Both the position numbers and the translations under genes were made by a program. A stretch of 32,408 nt of DNA, taken from contig JABFXC010000053.1 of assembly GCA_013361935.1 (NCBI GenBank), positions 1-32,408 on the forward strand, read 5' to 3'. The notes below the pieces were generated by a model that ran no database searches, was not told the origin of the DNA, and was given only the letters and a program-made list of their open reading frames with translations. Numbering within the stretch: the first letter of the stretch is position 1; every line of letters begins with the position of its first letter. Source of the DNA: Gemmatimonadaceae bacterium. GTDB taxonomy: Bacteria > Gemmatimonadota > Gemmatimonadetes > Gemmatimonadales > Gemmatimonadaceae. This document shows positions 15,640-24,761 of this stretch, piece after piece.

Positions 15640-16462
15640 GATTCCCCCCCGCCCCCAGCGCTTCGCCGATGGTGCTGCGCTTGCCGACGAAGAAGCGGCC
15701 GAAGGTCGCGTAGATCGCGCTCACTTCGTCGAAGCGCATGTCGGTGACGATCCGCTTGAAGTCCAGCGGATCCTTCGCGACGAGCGTCACCCCCCACTCC
15801 CATTCGTCGAGGCCGATCGCGCCGCTGATCGTCTGCTGGATCCGGCCGGCATAGCGGCGGCCGGTGAGGCCGTGCGCGTACATCAGCCGGCTTCGCTCCT
15901 CGAGGGTGAGCTGGTACCAGTTGGCACCCGGGTCGCGACGCTTCGACATCGGGTAGAAGCAGACATACGGCATGTCCGGCGGGAGGCTCGGGTGCAGCCG
16001 GCGCTGCAGGTGCGGGCTCGATCGCTCGGCCGCGGCGCGCTCGGCGAGCTTGGCGCGGTAGGTCTCGTCGCCGACGGTTCCTCCGCGGGCGACGGCGTCC
16101 TTCGCCAGCTCGGCGGTGATGTGATAGAGCCCTGCCTCGGCGATGCTGAGGAAGGTGTACTCGCGACGCAGCACGTCGAAGAGCGGCGCCGCGCCGAGCG
16201 CGCGCTCGGCGGCGGCGAGGCCGTCCAGGGTCGGGCGAGCGTGGATCAACATCAGCTCCCCTGCGGTGCCGGCGAGCGCGAACGCGGCGCTCCAGCCCCC
16301 GGCTTCGGGTGAGGCCTGGGCGGCGAGCAGCGTGTCGGCCTCATCGAGAACGCGCGCGCGGCGGTCGCCGAGGGCGCGGAGCGCGGCGCGGTCCGTGGCG
16401 TACACGTGATGCGAGAGATACCAGCCCTCGAGCGTCTCGGGCGGGTGGGCGATGTTCGTCAT
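15635..16462 (-). CDS. hemQ: Coproheme decarboxylase HemQ (ChdC)
   Basis: The 275-residue product belongs to the chlorite dismutase superfamily. Its active-site residues fit the heme-making branch: Y170 and K174 in YPMSK (170-174), H197 in MYAHG as the proximal ligand, and Q210 in RIQQT. Chlorite dismutases carry an Arg where this protein has Q210. All four residues lie 23 positions after the Listeria counterparts I recall (Tyr147, Lys151, His174, Gln187), a constant offset that supports the match. DEWEWGVTLVA follows. The enzyme converts coproheme III to heme b in the coproporphyrin-dependent pathway. ATG at 16462 is the first Met before the domain; no good Shine-Dalgarno is seen. It converges on kynB and diverges from the downstream kinase gene. 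Confidence 0.93.
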   Translation of the reverse strand: MTNIAHPPETLEGWYLSHHVYATDRAALRALGDRRARVLDEADTLLAAQASPEAGGWSAAFALAGTAGELMLIHARPTLDGLAAAERALGAAPLFDVLRREYTFLSIAEAGLYHITAELAKDAVARGGTVGDETYRAKLAERAAAERSSPHLQRRLHPSLPPDMPYVCFYPMSKRRDPGANWYQLTLEERSRLMYAHGLTGRRYAGRIQQTISGAIGLDEWEWGVTLVAKDPLDFKRIVTDMRFDEVSAIYATFGRFFVGKRSTIGEALGAGGNQ

Positions 16463-16561
16463 GTGGAGAATGTAAGAGCCGTCGCGCCCCGCGCGCAGGG
16501 GCGCGGCGTCGGTGAGCCACGCACTTGCTGGGCGGGGACTCCGACACGATCTTCGGTGAGC

Positions 16562-19500
16562 ATGACCATCGCCGCATGGCCACCTCCGGCGCCGAAGCCG
16601 GGCGGGCGGGCCAGGAACCGCTTTTTCGCGCGCCTCCGGCTTCGCCCGCAGCTCATGCTGCTGGCGCTCGTCGCGATGCTGCCGTTCGTCGTGCTCGTGA
16701 TCGTGAACGTGAGCGAGCTCGCCGAGCAGGAAGACGCCGCGGTTCGCGCGCGCACCGCGGCTCTCGCGCGGGCGGCGAGCGAGCGCGTGAGCGACCACGT
16801 GCATCAGGTGGATGCGCTGCTGCTGGTGCTCAGCCGGGTGGTGTCGACGCGGCCCTCGGACGCGCTGCGCAACGACACGCTGCTGCGGTCGGTGAAGCGC
16901 CGACTGCCCGCGTTCTACAACGACGTCGCCGTCTGGCTGCCTAACGGCGACAACGTGGGCAGCTCGCGCGACTCCTCGGTCGACCGGGCACGAAGCAACG
17001 TGGCCGACCGGAAGTACTTCCGCGAAGCGGTGCGCACGCGAGGCACGGGAATCGGCGAGCCGGCGATCTCGCGGTCCACCGGCGACTGGACGGTGGGCGT
17101 CGCGCGGGCGATCGTCGCGCGCGACGGGTCGCTCATCGGCGTCGTCTCGGCGACGACGCGGCTGACGCGGCTCGGCGAGCTGCTGACCACCGCGTCGCTG
17201 CCCGCGGGCTCCGTGGTCACGCTCTTCGACGAGGATGGTCGGGTGCTCGCCCGGTCCCTGGAGCCGGACCGCTGGCTCGGGCGCGACGCCAGCGTGTCCG
17301 CGGTGTTCCGGCTCTCGCGCGACGCGGGGGCGGAGACCGTCGAGGTTCCGGGAGTGGACGGCGTGCCGCGGCTCACGGGATTCATGCGCGTGGCCGACGT
17401 TCCCTGGACCGTCGCCGTCGGCGTGCCCGCGGACGCCGCGATGGCGCCCGTGCGCGCGGCGATCGGCCGCAATCTCGCGCTTGCGGGCCTCGCGCTGACC
17501 GCGGCGCTCTTTCTCGCCGCGTGGCTCGGCGGCCGCACGGCGCGCCCGCTGGGGCCGCTCGCCGCCGACGCGGCCGCGTTCGGCGGAGGCGCGCTCTCGC
17601 ATCGCACGGCGGTCGACGGGACGGACGAGATCGGGATGCTCGGCCGCGCCTTCAACGACATGGCGCGAACCGTCGAGCAGCGAACGGCGGCGGTCCTCAC
17701 CACCGAGGCGCGCGCGCGGCGGCTGATCGAGTCGAACCTCATCGGGATCGTCGTCGCCGATTCTCGCGGGGCGATCGTCGAGGCGAACGACGTCTTCCTC
17801 GGCATCGTCGGCTACACGCGTCAGGAGCTGGCGATGGGGCTGCTCAACCGCGACGCGCTCACCCCCGCGGAGTTCCGGCCGATGGACGCGTGGGCGCAGC
17901 TCCAGCTCGAGCAGACGGGGAGCGCGCCTCCGTGGGAGCAGGAGTACCTGCGCCGCGACGGGCGCCGGGTTCCGGTGCTCGTCGGCATCGCACAGCTGCC
18001 GGGGATCGACCGTCAGTACGCGAGCTTCGTCCTCGATCTCACGCAGCGCATCGCCGCCGAGGAGGCGTTGCGCGAGACGCATGACACCCTGCGCGCGCTG
18101 ATCGTCGGCGCGCCGCTCGCGATCTTCTCGACCGACTCCGCCGGCCGCGTCGAAACGTGGAATCCGCAGGCCGAGCGGCTCTTCGGCTGGTCGACGGAAG
18201 AGGCGTCGGGCAAGGCCTTCCCGATCTCCGACACGGCCGGCGACGGCGGATTGATGGACGCGCTCGACCGCGCGCTCACCGGCGAGCCGGTCGCCGACGT
18301 CGAGGCGCGGATCAGCACGCGCTCGGGGGCGAGCCGGGACGTCAGCGTCTCCGCGGCGCCGCTCCGCGACGCCCAGGGCGCGGTGCGCGGCGCGGTCGCC
18401 TTCGTCACCGACATCGCCGCGCGCAAGCAGGCGGAGCGTGCGCTGGCCGAGCGCGACGAGCAGTATCGGCTCGTGACCGACGGCATCCCGTTCATGATCG
18501 CGTACGTCGATCGCGAGGAGCGCTATCGCTTCGTGAACAGCGCGTTCGCGCAGTTCGTGCAGAAGCCGCGGACCGACGTCGTCGGCTCGCGCGTCGCCGA
18601 GGTCATCGGCGCGGAGTCGTACGCCGAGATCCGCGGCCGGATCGAGGAGGCGCTGCGGGGGCTGCCGTCGCGCTTCGACCTCGCGGTTCCCGATCGAACG
18701 GGACCGCGGCGGCTCGAGGTCACGTACATCCCGCACACCGCCAGCGGCGGGATCGTGGACGGGTTCTTCTCGATCGCCGCCGACGTGACCACGCGCCAGG
18801 CGCTCGAGGAGCAGCACCATCAGGTGCGGACGCTGGAAGCGGTCGGCCAGCTGGCCGCGGGCATCGCGCACGACTTCAACGACGCGCTCACGGTGATCAA
18901 CGGCTACAGCGAGCTGCTCCGCAAGTCGATCGAGCCGAGCGACGCGCGGAATGCCGACCTCGCGGAGATCGAGGAGGCGGCGGCGCGGGTGGCGGGGCTC
19001 GTGCGCCAGCTGCTCGCGTTCGGCGGTCTGCAGACCGTGGAGCCGGTCGTCGGGCCGATCAACGAGATCGTGACCAGCGTCGAGCCGGCGCTCCAGCACG
19101 CGTTAGGCAGCGCGGTGACGCTCACGACGTCGCTCGCCCCCGACGCCGGGCACTGCTACGTCGATCCGGCGCGGGTGCAGCAGGTGCTCGTCGATCTCGC
19201 GCTGAACGCGCGCGCCGCGATGCCCGACGGCGGCCGCGCGCACGTCGAGACGTGCCCGGTGGACGTCGACGGGAACGGCTCGGCGCGCCACCCCGGGCTC
19301 GCCGCCGGCGCCTACGCCGTGCTCGTCTTCACCGACAGCGGCGTCGGGATGGACGCGGAGACGAAGGCGCGTGCGTTCGCGCCGTTCTTCACCACGCGCG
19401 ACCACGCCTCCGGCGCGGGGCTCGGCCTGGCGACCGCATATGGAATCGTCCGGCAGCTCGGCGGACAGATCTACGTCGAGTCGGAGCCGGGCGAGGGAAC

Positions 19501-19576
19501 GAGCGTCGAGATCTGGTTTCCGCGCGTCCCCTCCGGCTCCGCCTTCCGCGCGCCCTCCCCGAGCGCTCTCCTCTGA
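16562..19576 (+). CDS. Cache-HAMP-PAS-PAS-PAS sensor histidine kinase
   Basis: The 1004-residue product has helix 31-50, a periplasmic Cache-like sensor (about 51-300), helix 303-323 and a HAMP domain (about 324-375). Three PAS domains follow (about 380-500, 507-620 and 627-745). The HisKA region has GIAHDFNDALTVINGYSELL with H770 as phosphoacceptor, and the ATPase domain has ALNARAAMPDGG, DSGVGMD and GAGLGLATAYG. The H-box reads HDFNDALT where HDFNNLLT is usual in this class. There is no receiver domain and no response regulator next door, so it is an orphan kinase. A TTA Leu codon at 19103 lies in a CGTTAGGC motif, and a GCCTAACG copy lies at 16939. ATG at 16562 is chosen because the positively charged segment and first helix follow it. 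Confidence 0.92.
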   Translation: MTIAAWPPPAPKPGGRARNRFFARLRLRPQLMLLALVAMLPFVVLVIVNVSELAEQEDAAVRARTAALARAASERVSDHVHQVDALLLVLSRVVSTRPSDALRNDTLLRSVKRRLPAFYNDVAVWLPNGDNVGSSRDSSVDRARSNVADRKYFREAVRTRGTGIGEPAISRSTGDWTVGVARAIVARDGSLIGVVSATTRLTRLGELLTTASLPAGSVVTLFDEDGRVLARSLEPDRWLGRDASVSAVFRLSRDAGAETVEVPGVDGVPRLTGFMRVADVPWTVAVGVPADAAMAPVRAAIGRNLALAGLALTAALFLAAWLGGRTARPLGPLAADAAAFGGGALSHRTAVDGTDEIGMLGRAFNDMARTVEQRTAAVLTTEARARRLIESNLIGIVVADSRGAIVEANDVFLGIVGYTRQELAMGLLNRDALTPAEFRPMDAWAQLQLEQTGSAPPWEQEYLRRDGRRVPVLVGIAQLPGIDRQYASFVLDLTQRIAAEEALRETHDTLRALIVGAPLAIFSTDSAGRVETWNPQAERLFGWSTEEASGKAFPISDTAGDGGLMDALDRALTGEPVADVEARISTRSGASRDVSVSAAPLRDAQGAVRGAVAFVTDIAARKQAERALAERDEQYRLVTDGIPFMIAYVDREERYRFVNSAFAQFVQKPRTDVVGSRVAEVIGAESYAEIRGRIEEALRGLPSRFDLAVPDRTGPRRLEVTYIPHTASGGIVDGFFSIAADVTTRQALEEQHHQVRTLEAVGQLAAGIAHDFNDALTVINGYSELLRKSIEPSDARNADLAEIEEAAARVAGLVRQLLAFGGLQTVEPVVGPINEIVTSVEPALQHALGSAVTLTTSLAPDAGHCYVDPARVQQVLVDLALNARAAMPDGGRAHVETCPVDVDGNGSARHPGLAAGAYAVLVFTDSGVGMDAETKARAFAPFFTTRDHASGAGLGLATAYGIVRQLGGQIYVESEPGEGTSVEIWFPRVPSGSAFRAPSPSALL

Positions 19577-19579
19577 GGG

Positions 19580-20791
19580 TCAGTAGAGCAGATAGGGCGC
19601 GCGGGCGTTGCGGAACGCGGCGTCCTGCGCATCCCACTCGAGCAGCAGCGCCGGGAGCGTGCCTCCCTCGATCGCCTTCCGCAGCCGATCGGTGCCGGCG
19701 AGGCGGTCCATCGAGCCGCTCCACGCGAACTGCGCGGGGTGCAGCCGGCGCACCTCGTCGATGAGGAGCAGCGTGGCCGTCAGCGGACGATAGCGCGCGC
19801 GGTCCGTGATGACGTAGCGCACGCCGTTGAGCGGGACGCCGGCGAACTTGCGGGCGTCGGCGCGCGGGGTGATGCGTACCGACTCGAATCGCACGCCGGG
19901 GAGCCCGCGCGCGTTCATGAGCTTCACGATGCTGTCCGCGTTCAGCCACGGCGCGCCGGTCTGCTCGAAGGGGAGCTCCGTGCTGCGTCCCTCGGAGAGG
20001 TTCGTCCCCTCGAGGTAGACCGTCCCCGGATAGTCGAGGATCGCCTCGATCCGCGGGAGATTCGGCGAGGGGGCGACGAACGGGAGCCCCGTCTGGTCGC
20101 CCCACATGTCCCGACGCCAGCCGGTGACGGGGATGACCGTGAGATTGGCGCCGATTCCGAACACGCCGTTGAAGTAGCGCGCCAGCTCGCCGATGGTGAG
20201 CCCGTGCCGCGACGGCATCGGATAGAATCCGACGAACGACCGGAAGGCGGTGTCGAGGATCCCACCCTCGATGATCTCTCCGCCCACGGGATTCGGGCGG
20301 TCGAGCACGACGAAGGGAATCCCCTTCTCCGCCGCTGCCTGCATGCACCGGGCGAGGGTCGACTCGTAGGTGTACTGACGCACGCCGACGTCCTGGATGT
20401 CGAACACGAGCGCGTCGACGCTGTCGAGCATCGCGGGCGTCGGCTTCGTCGTCTCTCCATAAAGGGAGTACACGGGGACGCCGGTCTTCTCATCTCGCGA
20501 CGAGCCGACCTTGTCGCCCTCGCGAGCCGTGCCGCGAATGCCGTGCTCCGGAGAGAAGAGTGCGACGAGCCGATAATCGCTCGACGACGCCATGATGTCG
20601 ATCGTGCTGCGGCCGGCGCGGTCGATCCCGCTCTGATTCGTGATCAGCCCGACGCGCTTGCCGCGCAGCACCGCCGGCGTGGCGGCGGCGAGCGTCTCGA
20701 CGCCTGGGGACACGACGGCCGGCTGCGTCGCGCGTGGTGACTGGGCGCACGCGTTCGTGGCGACGAGGCAGGCGAGGAGGAGCTGACGCAT
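19580..20791 (-). CDS. Exo-beta-N-acetylmuramidase NamZ-type protein (DUF1343)
   Basis: The 403-residue secreted protein begins with MRQLLLACLVATNACAQ, a signal peptide with cleavage after ACA. It has the DUF1343/GH171 hallmarks: GKRVGLITNQSGIDRAG (about 44-60), LVALFSPEHGIRGTA, VFDIQDVGVRQYTY, VLDRPNPVGG, the PSRHGLTIGELARYFN region and YPGTVYLEGTNLSEGR. Members such as YbbC/NamZ remove N-acetylmuramic acid from the non-reducing end of peptidoglycan fragments. A Sec signal in a diderm places it in the periplasm for cell-wall recycling. The stop lies three bases from the stop of the converging kinase, with no terminator between them. The start diverges from the DUF445 gene. Confidence 0.92.
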   Translation of the reverse strand: MRQLLLACLVATNACAQSPRATQPAVVSPGVETLAAATPAVLRGKRVGLITNQSGIDRAGRSTIDIMASSSDYRLVALFSPEHGIRGTAREGDKVGSSRDEKTGVPVYSLYGETTKPTPAMLDSVDALVFDIQDVGVRQYTYESTLARCMQAAAEKGIPFVVLDRPNPVGGEIIEGGILDTAFRSFVGFYPMPSRHGLTIGELARYFNGVFGIGANLTVIPVTGWRRDMWGDQTGLPFVAPSPNLPRIEAILDYPGTVYLEGTNLSEGRSTELPFEQTGAPWLNADSIVKLMNARGLPGVRFESVRITPRADARKFAGVPLNGVRYVITDRARYRPLTATLLLIDEVRRLHPAQFAWSGSMDRLAGTDRLRKAIEGGTLPALLLEWDAQDAAFRNARAPYLLY

Positions 20792-20933
20792 CGGGCGATG
20801 AGGATCGAGTGAGGGAGAGGTCCGAAGACGGCGCCATGACCGCGCCGGGGAAGTATGCGTGGGACGCGCGGGATCGTGCCAGCGTCAACAGCCGCTTGCG
20901 CGCCCCGGCGCGCGCTGTGCACTCTCCACCGCG

Positions 20934-22220
20934 ATGACCGTGATCGCGCCGCTCCCGCCCCCCGACGAGGCCCTCCGCCGCCAGCGCCTCGCGCGGATGA
21001 AGCGCCTCGCCTCGGGACTCCTCGTCCTCTCGACGATCGTCTTCCTCGTCGCGCGGGCCAACGAGGCGCGGCATCCCTGGCTCGGCTTCGTGCGCGCCGC
21101 CGCGGAAGCGGCGATGATCGGCGGGCTCGCCGACTGGTTCGCGGTGACCGCGCTCTTCCGGCACCCGCTGGGCATCCCGATCCCGCACACCGCGATCATC
21201 CCCGCGAAGAAGGACCAGGTGGGGCGCACGCTCGGCGGCTTCGTGCAGAAGAACTTCCTGGCGAGCGACGTCATCGCCACGCGGCTGCGCAATCTGCGCA
21301 TCGCCGAGCGCCTCGCGCTGTGGCTGCGTGAGCCGGAGAACGCGCGCACCATCGCCCGACAGGTGGGGAACGCGATCGCCCGCGCCCTGCCCCTCCTCGA
21401 GGACGAGGAGGTGCAGCAGCTCATCGACCGCACGGTCGCGTCGCGCGTGCGCAGCACCGAGGTCGCGCCGGTGCTCGGCAGGCTGCTCTCGCTGATCACC
21501 GCGGGCAACCGCCATCAGGAGCTGCTCGACCAGGCGATCCGCCTCGCCGCGCGCGGGGTCGCGGAGAATCACGACCTGATCCGCGAGCGGATCGCACAGG
21601 AGAGCCCGTGGTGGGTCCCCGTCGCCGTGGACGAGAAGATCCACGAGAAGATCGTCGGCTCCATCGAGCGGACGCTCGAGGACATTCGCGACGACGAGGG
21701 GCATCCGCTGCGCATGCGCTTCGACGAGGCGCTGCATCAGTTCATCGACAAGCTGCAGCACGATCCGGTGGTCATCGCGCGCGCGGAGCAGATCAAGAAC
21801 GACACCCTCGACGCCGACGCCGTGCGGCGGTTCTCGGCGTCGCTGTGGAGCGATGCGAAGGACGCGCTGATGCGCTACGCCGAGCGCACGACCGCCGCCG
21901 CCGAGGACGGGGGCGGCACGCAGAGCGGCGCCCTCGAGCGGGCGCTGACCGCGATCGGCGAGGCGCTGCTCGCCGACCCGAGGCTCCTCGATCGCGCCGA
22001 CGAGGCGATCGTCAACGGCGCGCTCGCCGTCGTCGAGAAGCACCAGGACGAGGTCGGCGCGCTCATCGCGAGCACGGTGAAGGCGTGGGACCCCGACGTG
22101 ACTTCACAGCGCATCGAGCTCGCGATCGGCCGCGACCTGCAGTTCATCAGGATCAACGGCACGATCGTCGGTGGGCTCGTGGGCCTCCTGCTCTACACCC
22201 TGTCGCGCGTAATGGGCTGA
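20934..22220 (+). CDS. DUF445 family membrane protein
   Basis: The 428-residue product has the DUF445 (YjiN-like) layout. A basic N-terminus is followed by helix 27-42 and a second hydrophobic segment with GGLADWFAVTALFRHPLGIPIPHTAIIP, the family signature. A long helical, charged cytoplasmic or periplasmic domain (about 95-395) follows, and the final helix is near 405-425. The function of the family is unknown, although membrane-stress roles have been suggested for some members. ATG at 20934 gives the best start; alternatives further upstream would add low-complexity residues. The gene stands alone, divergent from namZ and convergent (three-base gap) with the dehydrogenase. Confidence 0.88.
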   Translation: MTVIAPLPPPDEALRRQRLARMKRLASGLLVLSTIVFLVARANEARHPWLGFVRAAAEAAMIGGLADWFAVTALFRHPLGIPIPHTAIIPAKKDQVGRTLGGFVQKNFLASDVIATRLRNLRIAERLALWLREPENARTIARQVGNAIARALPLLEDEEVQQLIDRTVASRVRSTEVAPVLGRLLSLITAGNRHQELLDQAIRLAARGVAENHDLIRERIAQESPWWVPVAVDEKIHEKIVGSIERTLEDIRDDEGHPLRMRFDEALHQFIDKLQHDPVVIARAEQIKNDTLDADAVRRFSASLWSDAKDALMRYAERTTAAAEDGGGTQSGALERALTAIGEALLADPRLLDRADEAIVNGALAVVEKHQDEVGALIASTVKAWDPDVTSQRIELAIGRDLQFIRINGTIVGGLVGLLLYTLSRVMG

Positions 22221-22223
22221 CGG

Positions 22224-23360
22224 TCAGGCCAGAACTTCGACCGCGACCGCGCTGTCCGTGGTGACATCGGCGACGGGATCGATCGCCAGCGCGGCCGCGG
22301 ACCTGCGACCATCCCCGTCCGCGGCGTGCGTCACCTTCTTCTTCGTGCCGCGCGACTTTCCCCGACCGGCGAGCGCGAACGCCGCGCCCAGCGCCGCGAC
22401 CCCGGCGAGCGCGGCGAGCGGATGCTTCGAGACCGTCGTATAGATGCTCATTCCCGCGACGTGCCCGGGCTGGTCGCCGCGCAGGCGACCGCTGTCCGGA
22501 AGCGGCGCGTCGAGAGTGTCTTCCCGCCTTTCGGGGACCGGGTGGCCGGCGCGCTTCTGCGCGTCGAACTGCGTCGCCTCCATGTACTTGTCGGCGAGAC
22601 GCGGCGTCAGCCCGAGGACGCCGATCAGCTTCCCGCCGGCGCCGACGACGATGTCGCGCCGCGGATGCTCCATGCAGAAGATGATCGCATCGGCGGCGAC
22701 CTGCGGCTTGTAGACCGGCGCGGGGTGCTTGGGCTCGACCTCCATGTAGTTCCGCGCGTGCTGCGGGTACGGCGTATCGATCGCGCCCGGCTTCACGAGG
22801 GTGACGCTCACCGGCGTTCCCCGCTTCTCGAGCTCCATTCGCAGCGCATCCGTGAACCCCTTTACCGCATGCTTGCTCGCCGAGTAATGCCCCTGCAGCG
22901 GAATCGCGCGATCGGAGAGCGTGCTGCCGACGTTGATGAGCGCGCCGCCTCCACGCCGTTCGAGGTACGGGATGGCGACGAGCGATCCGTTGACGACGCC
23001 CCAGTAGTTGGTGTCGAAGAGCCGCCGCGCGTCGGCGACGGGGACGTCGCGCAGCTCCCCGTAGATCGAGACGCCCGCGTCGTTGATCCAGGTGTCGATC
23101 CCGCCCCACTCCTCGGCGGCGAGCTCCGCGGATCGCCGCAGCGAATCGAAGTCGGCGACGTCGACGGCGGAATAGATGGCGCGGCCGCCTGTGGCGTTGA
23201 TCTCCTGCGTGGCTCGCTCGAGATCGCTCTTCTCGCGGGCGATGAGCAGCACCCGGGCGCCCTTCGCCGCGGCGCTCCGTGCGGTGGCGAGCCCGATCCC
23301 GCTGGACGCGCCGGTGATCACGACGACCTGCTCTCCGATGGGCTTCAGTTGAATCTTCAT
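22224..23360 (-). CDS. Short-chain dehydrogenase with C-terminal membrane segment
   Basis: The 378-residue product is an SDR with the cofactor motif TGASSGIG (16-23), a variant NDAG (93-96), N118, and the catalytic S146, Y159 and K163 in GHYSASK. That is the classical SDR core, here about 250 residues. Afterwards come a Pro/Arg/Asp-rich linker, one hydrophobic segment (about 325-345, LAALAGVAALGAAFALAG) and a basic, Lys/Arg-rich tail. The tail suggests attachment to the inner membrane face, unusual for classical SDRs. The N-terminal MKIQLKPIGEQVVVITG resembles the plant-type and bacterial SDRs annotated as acting on sugars or steroids. The substrate is unknown. Confidence 0.9.
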   Translation of the reverse strand: MKIQLKPIGEQVVVITGASSGIGLATARSAAAKGARVLLIAREKSDLERATQEINATGGRAIYSAVDVADFDSLRRSAELAAEEWGGIDTWINDAGVSIYGELRDVPVADARRLFDTNYWGVVNGSLVAIPYLERRGGGALINVGSTLSDRAIPLQGHYSASKHAVKGFTDALRMELEKRGTPVSVTLVKPGAIDTPYPQHARNYMEVEPKHPAPVYKPQVAADAIIFCMEHPRRDIVVGAGGKLIGVLGLTPRLADKYMEATQFDAQKRAGHPVPERREDTLDAPLPDSGRLRGDQPGHVAGMSIYTTVSKHPLAALAGVAALGAAFALAGRGKSRGTKKKVTHAADGDGRRSAAALAIDPVADVTTDSAVAVEVLA

Positions 23361-23514
23361 GGCGTCATCTCCGCGACTCGCGCCGCACCGCTCGATGCCG
23401 CGGGACGGCCGGAGTGGCCGCTCGCGCGCGACCCGTCAGCGGGCAGAGCGTGTGCCAGCGAGCGTCGCGACCGCGGAGGAGACGTCGCCGGCGTGCCTAA
23501 CGGCGCGGCCGCCG

Positions 23515-23922
23515 TCAGCCGATCGCGACGAAGCGATCGTAGAGCTCGTCGAGCGCTTTCCGCGGATCGTCGCAGAGTCCCGCGTGGATCGGCGAGCTCT
23601 GGATGACGTCGGAGCGCGGAGCGGTGAGCCAGTGGAAGCGCTCCGACGGTGGCGCGAGCGCGACCGGCCCCGCCGATGGCTCCCCTTCCGCGACGGCGCG
23701 ACAGGCTCGCAGGTAGCGGCCGAGCAGCTCATGATCGATGCCCGACACGCGCTCGCGGAGCGCGGCCGCATCCTCCACGGCGCGCATCGCGATGAACTCC
23801 TCGGTGCGCGCGTGGACGATGACCCCGACCGGCACGAAGGCCCCGACATAGACGTGCGGGACGATGCGCAGCACGGCGAAGTCGTACGAGATCGAACGCG
23901 ACGCGGCCGCCCTTTGCGTCAT
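23515..23922 (-). CDS. DUF3037 domain protein
   Basis: The 135-residue product fits DUF3037: YDFAVLRIVPHVYVGAFVPVGV near the N-terminus, then a helical C-terminal part with LTAPRSDVIQSSPIHAGLCDDP. This PSPIHAG-like stretch is typical of the family. No signal peptide or membrane segment is seen, so it is probably cytoplasmic. It overlaps the HipA-like kinase gene by four bases (ATGA at 23922-23919), so the pair is translationally coupled. I recall DUF3037 genes beside HipA-like kinase genes in other genomes, which suggests a fixed two-gene unit. A target, substrate or partner of the kinase would be a plausible role, but no function is established from the sequence. Confidence 0.85.
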   Translation of the reverse strand: MTQRAAASRSISYDFAVLRIVPHVYVGAFVPVGVIVHARTEEFIAMRAVEDAAALRERVSGIDHELLGRYLRACRAVAEGEPSAGPVALAPPSERFHWLTAPRSDVIQSSPIHAGLCDDPRKALDELYDRFVAIG

Positions 23923-24761
23923 CGGCGCGCCTGCAGCCGCCGGCGAGGCTCGCGGCCGAGCGCGTCGCGCGCCTCGATCGCCGCCGCCGTGAATGTCTCG
24001 GACGCGGCGAGCCGCGTCGTCAGGTAATCGCGGTAGCGCGCGCGCGCGTCGTCGCCTGACTGGAACTCGCCCCCGTTCACCGAGTCGAGCAGCAGCGCAT
24101 CGGGGACGCGGCTCAGTACCGAGTCGATGACCGCGGGCGTGATCGCGCGCTTCATCGCCGCATCGGCCGCGACGAGGTCGCCGCTCTCCTCGAGCAGCAC
24201 GTGGCTCTTGATGAGCGGGAACGATCCGCGGGCGCGCGCCTCGTCGACCGAGCGCCAGTCGTGGTGTGCGTAGAGTGCCGCACCGTGGTCGATGAGCCAC
24301 GGCTCGCGCTTCCACAGCAGCAGGTTGGGATTGCGGTGGGTACGATCGGGGTTCGTCACGTACGCGTCGAACCAGACCAGTCGCGTCGCCAGATCCCGCG
24401 ACACGAACTCGCGCCCCGCCGAGGGATCGAAGTTGAACGCCCCGTCCAGGTAGCGGAGGCCGACGTTCACACCATGGCTCTTCTTGAGGATCTCCTGGAT
24501 CTCCGGATCTGGCTCCGTGCGCCCGAACGCCGGCTCCACGTCGATCAGCGCGAGCTCCGGCGTCGGCAGTCCGACCTCCGCGGCAAGCATCCCGACGATG
24601 AGCTCGGCGATGAGCGCCTTCGGCCCCTGCCCCGCGCCGCGGAACTTCACGACGAACAGCCCGTCGGCGCCCGTGTCGACGACCGCGGGAAGAGAGCCGC
24701 CCTCGCGGAGCGGCTGGAGGTAGCGCCTGGCGTCGAAGCGCGGAAGTTCAGCGGTGGGCAC
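23919..24761 (-). CDS. HipA-like kinase (HipA_2 type)
   Basis: The 280-residue product has a compact HipA-like kinase layout. FVVKF (36-40) provides the ATP-binding Lys39, and helix IAELIVGMLAAEVGLPTPEL follows. The catalytic-loop-like RLVWFDAYVTNPDRTHRNPN holds D132, N137, D139 and N146, and LIDHG (156-160) is the metal-binding counterpart of DFG. The N-terminal HipA dimer subdomain of E. coli HipA (440 residues) is missing. No HipB-type HTH antitoxin gene is adjacent; instead the next gene, overlapping by four bases, is DUF3037. The family phosphorylates proteins or tRNA synthetases in some systems; here the target is unknown. It diverges from the Crp-like regulator gene, with about 150 bases between. 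Confidence 0.85.
   Translation of the reverse strand: MPTAELPRFDARRYLQPLREGGSLPAVVDTGADGLFVVKFRGAGQGPKALIAELIVGMLAAEVGLPTPELALIDVEPAFGRTEPDPEIQEILKKSHGVNVGLRYLDGAFNFDPSAGREFVSRDLATRLVWFDAYVTNPDRTHRNPNLLLWKREPWLIDHGAALYAHHDWRSVDEARARGSFPLIKSHVLLEESGDLVAADAAMKRAITPAVIDSVLSRVPDALLLDSVNGGEFQSGDDARARYRDYLTTRLAASETFTAAAIEARDALGREPRRRLQARR

Noticed and set aside
15635..16462. Chlorite dismutase instead of HemQ
   Set aside because: The position of the distal Arg needed for chlorite dismutation is Gln210, and the YPMSK motif is that of coproheme decarboxylases.
16463..19099. N-terminal extension of hemQ on the minus strand through the kinase gene
   Set aside because: HemQ homology begins at ATG 16462; upstream frame is antisense to a real histidine kinase and has low-complexity composition.
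23919..24761. Classical HipA toxin of a HipBA system
   Set aside because: The protein is too short, lacks the N-terminal subdomain and there is no HipB-type HTH gene beside it.
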